Positions 60,004-64,000 of a stretch of 64,000 bases of DNA are shown in pieces. The stretch is taken from NCBI GenBank assembly GCA_000181795.3, contig CM012954.1, positions 2,910,216 through 2,974,215 on the forward strand, read 5' to 3'. Position numbers and translations under genes: made by a program. Source of the DNA: Trichinella spiralis (taxonomy: Eukaryota > Nematoda > Enoplea > Trichinellida > Trichinellidae). Within the stretch, counting starts at the first letter, position 1; each line of letters begins with the position of its first letter. Below the pieces are notes generated by a model that was not told where the DNA came from, did not search any database, and worked only from the letters and a program-made list of their open reading frames with translations.

Positions 60004-60923
60004 ACGTTTTTCCATTCCTTATATTTTACATTACTTATTTATCATCATCACAATCAGTCAGCAGTGATTGGAACGTTTCCTCTTCAGTTCCTCAGTGTTA
60101 AATAATATATACATATTTATTTATTTATTTACTTACGCACAGTTTCTATGTCTGACCAGGACGTTACGTTGTTTGTTTCATTATTCGCCCGTGAAATAGT
60201 TTCTTTTGTTTGTTTCTCACAGATGCAATAAACTAAAATTGAGGCGAAATCGTCATTTATTATTATTATTAATATTTACGTAAGCTAAAGAAACTACTTG
60301 ACTTGTCCAGAGACTTACTTCACTACACGCTACACGAAAACCACAGCACACCTTCAGCAAAGTTGAGAAGCTTAAAAGAAAATTAAAAAAAAATTGACGA
60401 TAAAAGCAAAAGAAAATAACATTAAATGTTTTTTTCCAGCTTAGCTTCACAGTTTTTTGTTCAATTTATTCACGCTGTCAAACAAACAGCTTGTGTTTCA
60501 AATTATCATTTATCAAATGCTGCTAATCAATCGTGTCGTCCGTCACCCAGTGCGTTTGTGAGCACGCTGGACGAGTTGCAGTTTGGAATTTTGACGGTCG
60601 CTTGTAGGTTGAATGCTGGAATATGGCTGCTCTTTGGTACCGTGCAACATCAACGTCCACCGATTGATCCACCCTGCTTGTCTGTTGGGTCCCTGAAGTT
60701 TGGAAAGATAATGGTACAAACATCACAGTTATTTAAGAAAAAAAATACCGCCTTACTTGGAATCGAACTACAAGACGCCACGTTCCAGACGAACCCTCTC
60801 CCCATGTATGCGTAGTCATGAACGGCCAGTTGGTGAAACCGTCGGTATGGTCGTCGTCTTTCGGTCGACGGCTCAATATCATCGACTGGGTGCCGGCCGG
60901 GCTGATCAAGTACAACGTCACGT
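59290..60923 (+). repeat. Long direct repeat, copy 1
   Basis: This segment covers the last third of the final RhoGAP exon, the intergenic spacer and the last two PC2 exons. It recurs about 3,077 bp downstream. From about 59460 onward identity with copy 2 is nearly complete, including non-coding spacer sequence; further left the match becomes patchy. Confidence 0.95.
60004..60542. other. Spacer between convergent RhoGAP and PC2 genes
   Basis: 539 bp with 3'-UTR character. It includes AATAAA-like motifs and a TTA triplet run near 60257, where copy 2 has two more TTA units. No gene. Confidence 0.6.
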
Positions 60924-62160
60924 CACCACGCCGAGTGCTGTTCAAACTGACCACTGCCTGGACATGTTCCAAATAGTTCACCTCAGTTTCTGTACCACGG
61001 CACGCGTTCGTGTCAATTTCCAACACCAAAGTTCCACTGGATGGAATTCGACTGGAAAACAAAACGGAAAAATCAAATGCACGAAAACATCTCAAAAATA
61101 AAAATGCTTTCAAATTAACTGAGGTTCCCAAATGCTGCCAGCGTCGCAGTGGAATCTAGCCGGAACCGTCTGCCACGCTTTGGCCAATATGACCATCTCG
61201 GCTGCATCCAGAACACCAAAACCGAACAAATGATTGAATTCCAATCCCACGCCATTCACTTGCCATTCAAAATGACTGCAGTTCTAAAAGTTGAACTTTC
61301 AAAATGGATAAAATTCAACACCCTCATCCCTTATTATTTATCACACATTCATCATACATAGTTACAACGTACGAAATGAGAAAAGCAATCACAAAAGCTT
61401 GTGCATCACTTGAGAAAAGTTAAACAGCTGACAATAATAAATAAACAGATATAGATATATACGGAAATTTAAATAAATTCACTTACATCCCGACTAGAAC
61501 GATGCATTTTACGAACACCTGGTATGCGCAAATCAACAATTTCTCGACAACGACCATCAAATAAAGAATTTCGATTGGACGTAAGTACAGTGAGATGTTG
61601 CAAATCGCGCCAAGTCAATTTTGGACTAAATAATTTTTCATTTTCATAAAGTAACGAAGCAACAGCTAAAGTTACTTTGCTTCTAAAGCTAAAGCAAACA
61701 CGCCCGCAGCTTCCGGTGCAGCGGCCGACGTCCCACTGTGACTTTTAGTACATTGGCCGTATAAATCGGTGGTGGTGACGCCAGTTTCACGGTTCTTTCC
61801 ACCGTTGCTAAAAGTCGATGCCAGTGTGGAGCTGCAACTTTCGTCGTAGTGGGCATTTTCGCCATTATTAATGGCAGAATTGATGGATATTGTCCACATG
61901 CTTGATGCGTAGCCGTCGCAATTGCAATCGTCGTCTTCGCCACCATCGCCAGATGCCCAAACAAAAATATTACCCAAACCGTGCCGACCCTGAATCAAAA
62001 AAGAACAAAAATACCAATTGGAAATTATTGATAAAAAATAATATAATCTAACTTCATTCACGCCTTTAAACAATGGGCACGCATGGGGGTTGCGTGACAT
62101 CACAGTTCGACCATCATCCGTTGGTCCCCAACNNNNNNNNNNGTAGCGGTGCGATTTCAA
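60543..62160 (-). CDS. PCSK2: Prohormone convertase 2 (PC2/EGL-3), 5'-truncated at gap
   Basis: C-terminal half of a subtilisin-like proprotein convertase; exons 62160-62053 (partial), 61989-61676, 61625-61487, 61283-61120, 61051-60757 and 60692-60543. Diagnostic PC2 blocks are [52 protein letters not shown], the active-site serine region [21 protein letters not shown] and the P domain ([49 protein letters not shown]). The catalytic Asp and His lie in missing exons. PC2 cleaves neuropeptide precursors at dibasic sites in dense-core vesicles. The exon beside the gap is disturbed: after DDGRTV the usual conserved residues are replaced by an out-of-frame run before GVNEG, as expected from indel errors. 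PC2 needs the 7B2 chaperone, not seen here. Confidence 0.93.
62133..62142. other. Assembly gap (10 N)
   Basis: Ten undetermined bases interrupt the PC2 gene. Sequence for tens to hundreds of bases on both sides carries substitutions and indels relative to what the conserved protein (left) and the other repeat copy (right) predict. Confidence 0.99.
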
Positions 62161-62359
62161 GACAAAAGTTTCGAGGCGACAGTCTCAGCAAAGGCATTCT
62201 TATCCTTCTTTTACGTTTGTGAACTTGTAATATCCAAAGCGTTGTCGTAACATGTCAACGCTGTTCGATGCAATATGCAGTGTATTAGATGACATCGTCT
62301 AATATGAGGTCTAGAAGGGGATGAAGATCCGGTAATATGAGAAGGTGTAAGATCAGCTC

Positions 62360-63074
62360 CGGCCAGGGTGCATCAGGCAGTCGTCCGAATAGTTTTCTCA
62401 GGCGGTGTCATGTATAAACGGATCCAGATGAATCAGTTGGGGAGTGTCGAAATTTCGTCTCGCCATCAATAGTTGGTGGAAATCAGGAGTACGACATTCG
62501 CAAAGAGCCTGTTGTATGCCGTAGATATGCCAGCAACAAGCCAACATGATGCGATCGTCGTCAATGTCGAACAATTTGGACAAGAAGAACAATTTGGTAG
62601 TGGTTGTTGGCAATCAGCAGGAACAGAATTCGGAAATTGAAAGTAAAGAGATCATCATGCAGCTGATGAAACCGTCGTCGATCAACATGGATATTGTGGA
62701 AGATGGGAATTCAAAGATTTGGATACCAAAAAGCAAATCATCCTTCAGCAGATCAATCCGGAAGGACGATCCCGGCCAGTGAAGTTGGGTTCTGTATACG
62801 CCCCAGTGTGAATTTCATTCGAGAGCATCGCAAAGGGCATGTGCGTAGCAAAATTCAAGAATTCACCGACAGAGAATCCCGTTTGGAATTTGTCGGCGAA
62901 GAAGCGGATTCCTCTTCAGTAATTGGTCAATCGCCGGCCGAAGTGTCCAAACGTGCTACTGCTACTACTACTACTACTTCCAAGCCGACTGCAACTCGTA
63001 AGCCGTCGTCGACATCTGGCAACAACAACAACAAAGGTTGCTCGTTGAACATTAAATTTTCTGCTTGTTTTTAA
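62360..63074 (+). pseudogene. Partial, frameshifted copy of the RhoGAP last exon
   Basis: Corresponds to about 59290-60003. The left 150 bp (62360-62520) matches only patchily with many substitutions. After 62521 (CAGCAACAAGCC) it is near-identical. Indels break the frame around 62700-62770 (GATGGGAATTC for GATGACGAATTC; GGAAGGACGATCCCGG for GGACGACGATCCGG); the remaining frame to the stop at 63072-63074 is intact. There is no upstream GAP domain in this copy. Either a truncated duplicate or, more likely, an unmerged low-quality contig end. Confidence 0.8.
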
Positions 63075-63619
63075 ACGTTTTTCCATTCCTTATATTTTAC
63101 ATTACTTATTTATCATCATCACAATCAGTCAGCAGTGATTGGAACGTTTCCTCTTCAGTTCCTCAGTGTTAAATAATATATACATATTTATTTATTTATT
63201 TACTTACGCACAGTTTCTATGTCTGACCAGGACGTTACGTTGTTTGTTTCATTATTCGCCCGTGAAATAGTTTCTGTTGTTTGTTTCTCACAGATGCAAT
63301 AAACTAAAATTGAGGCGAAATCGTCATTTATTATTATTATTATTATTAATATTTACGTAAGCTAAAGAAACTACTTGACTTGTCCAGAGACTTACTTCAC
63401 TACACGCTACACGAAAACCACAGCACACCTTCAGCAAAGTTGAGAAGCTTAAAAGAAAATTAAAAAAAAATTGACGATAAAAGCAAAAGAAAATAACATT
63501 AAATGTTTTTTTCCAGCTTAGCTTCACAGTTTTTTGTTCAATTTATTCACGCTGTCAAACAAACAGCTTGTGTTTCAAATTATCATTTATCAAATGCTGC
63601 TAATCAATCGTGTCGTCCG

Positions 63620-64000
63620 TCACCCAGTGCGTTTGTGAGCACGCTGGACGAGTTGCAGTTTGGAATTTTGACGGTCGCTTGTAGGTTGAATGCTGGAATA
63701 TGGCTGCTCTTTGGTACCGTGCAACATCAACGTCCACCGATTGATCCACCCTGCTTGTCTGTTGGGTCCCTGAAGTTTGGAAAGATAATGGTACAAACAT
63801 CACAGTTATTTAAGAAAAAAAATACCGCCTTACTTGGAATCGAACTACAAGACGCCACGTTCCAGACGAACCCTCTCCCCATGTATGCGTAGTCATGAAC
63901 GGCCAGTTGGTGAAACCGTCGGTATGGTCGTCGTCTTTCGGTCGACGGCTCAATATCATCGACTGGGTGCCGGCCGGGCTGATCAAGTACAACGTCACGT
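63620..64000 (-). CDS. PCSK2: Second copy of PC2 3' end, partial
   Basis: Repeats the last PC2 exon (63620-63769) and part of the penultimate exon (from 63834 to the window edge). The P-domain residues are the same: [20 protein letters not shown] and [13 protein letters not shown]. The gene continues beyond the window. If the duplication is an assembly artefact, this copy is the same gene as 60543-62160 and carries the missing N-terminal exons outside the window. Confidence 0.9.

Larger units (their letters stand above)
62360..64000 (+). repeat. Long direct repeat, copy 2
   Basis: Second copy of 59290-60923, running off the window. Visible differences in the right 1.4 kb are a handful: a two-unit TTA expansion near 63335, a single T/G change near 63275 and the small coding indels above. 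The spacing between copies is 3,070 bp at the left and 3,077 bp at the right. Confidence 0.95.

Noticed and set aside
60426-60815. 129-codon plus-strand ORF, repeated at 63503-63892
   Set aside because: Antisense to the PC2 3' exons. Its presence in both repeat copies only reflects the duplication and is not evidence of a gene.
59290-64000. True tandem gene duplication of RhoGAP and PC2
   Set aside because: Possible but less likely than a contig overlap, given the N gap, reciprocal truncation, and degraded sequence next to the gap.
1-64000. tRNA/rRNA genes, CRISPR arrays, transposons or viral insertions
   Set aside because: Looked for tRNA B-box-like motifs, long inverted repeats with transposase frames, reverse transcriptase or integrase motifs; none was convincing.

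Overview
The window is AT-rich animal (metazoan) DNA with compact, intron-rich genes. Introns are mostly 45-100 bp GT-AG, and 64 kb holds about 23 protein genes. The gene set is a PC2/EGL-3-type convertase, B9D1, GH18 chitinase-like proteins, and TIL- and WAP-domain secreted proteins. Neighbouring same-strand genes are closely spaced, with acceptor-like sites just upstream of several ATGs. Together these suggest a nematode, most plausibly an AT-rich clade I (Trichinella-like) worm. The species assignment is inference. I saw no tRNA, rRNA, CRISPR array or recognisable transposon.

Layout. 1-4.2 kb: no confident gene; pyrimidine-rich repeats and a duplicated splice-donor-bearing unit. 4.2-5.5 kb: a Rab43/19-like GTPase followed by CENP-X (+). 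6.3-9.6 kb: the KEOPS kinase Bud32/PRPK and an F-box/WD40 protein (-). 10.5-13.3 kb: gephyrin-type molybdenum-cofactor protein (+). 13.5-16.1 kb: two tandem TIL-domain secreted genes (-). 17.3-20.3 kb: CRIPT (+) convergent with PP5 phosphatase (-). 21.2-23.3 kb: two unrecognised secreted proteins (+). 24.1-26.3 kb: ISCA1 and TFIIA-alpha/beta (-). 27.1-29.7 kb: eIF3 subunit L (+). 29.8-35.0 kb: PPP1R37-like LRR protein and a VGLL4-like TEAD cofactor (-). 38.0-39.1 kb: B9D1 (-). 40.1-41.5 kb: a secreted cysteine-rich/low-complexity protein (+). 41.6-46.5 kb: a membrane-anchored protein with three degenerate GH18 modules (-). 46.7-49.1 kb: SIAH E3 ligase (-). 50.5-52.6 kb: a WAP-TIL mosaic secreted protein (+). 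53.3-55.2 kb: NDNF homolog (+). 56.6-60.0 kb: RhoGAP protein (+), convergent with PC2 convertase (-, 60.5-62.16 kb), which breaks at a 10-N gap.

After the gap, 62.36-64.0 kb repeats 59.29-60.92 kb: the RhoGAP 3' end plus the PC2 3' end. Sequence on both sides of the gap is visibly degraded. The simplest reading is two overlapping contigs joined without merging, rather than a true duplication.

Most genes are conserved housekeeping or signalling functions: translation initiation, basal transcription, tRNA t6A modification, Fe-S assembly, Moco synthesis, ubiquitin ligases and phosphatase control. The lineage-specific part is secreted or surface-exposed: the TIL and WAP-TIL proteins, the GH18 pseudo-chitinase, and the paired novel secreted genes with a tandemly duplicated exon.
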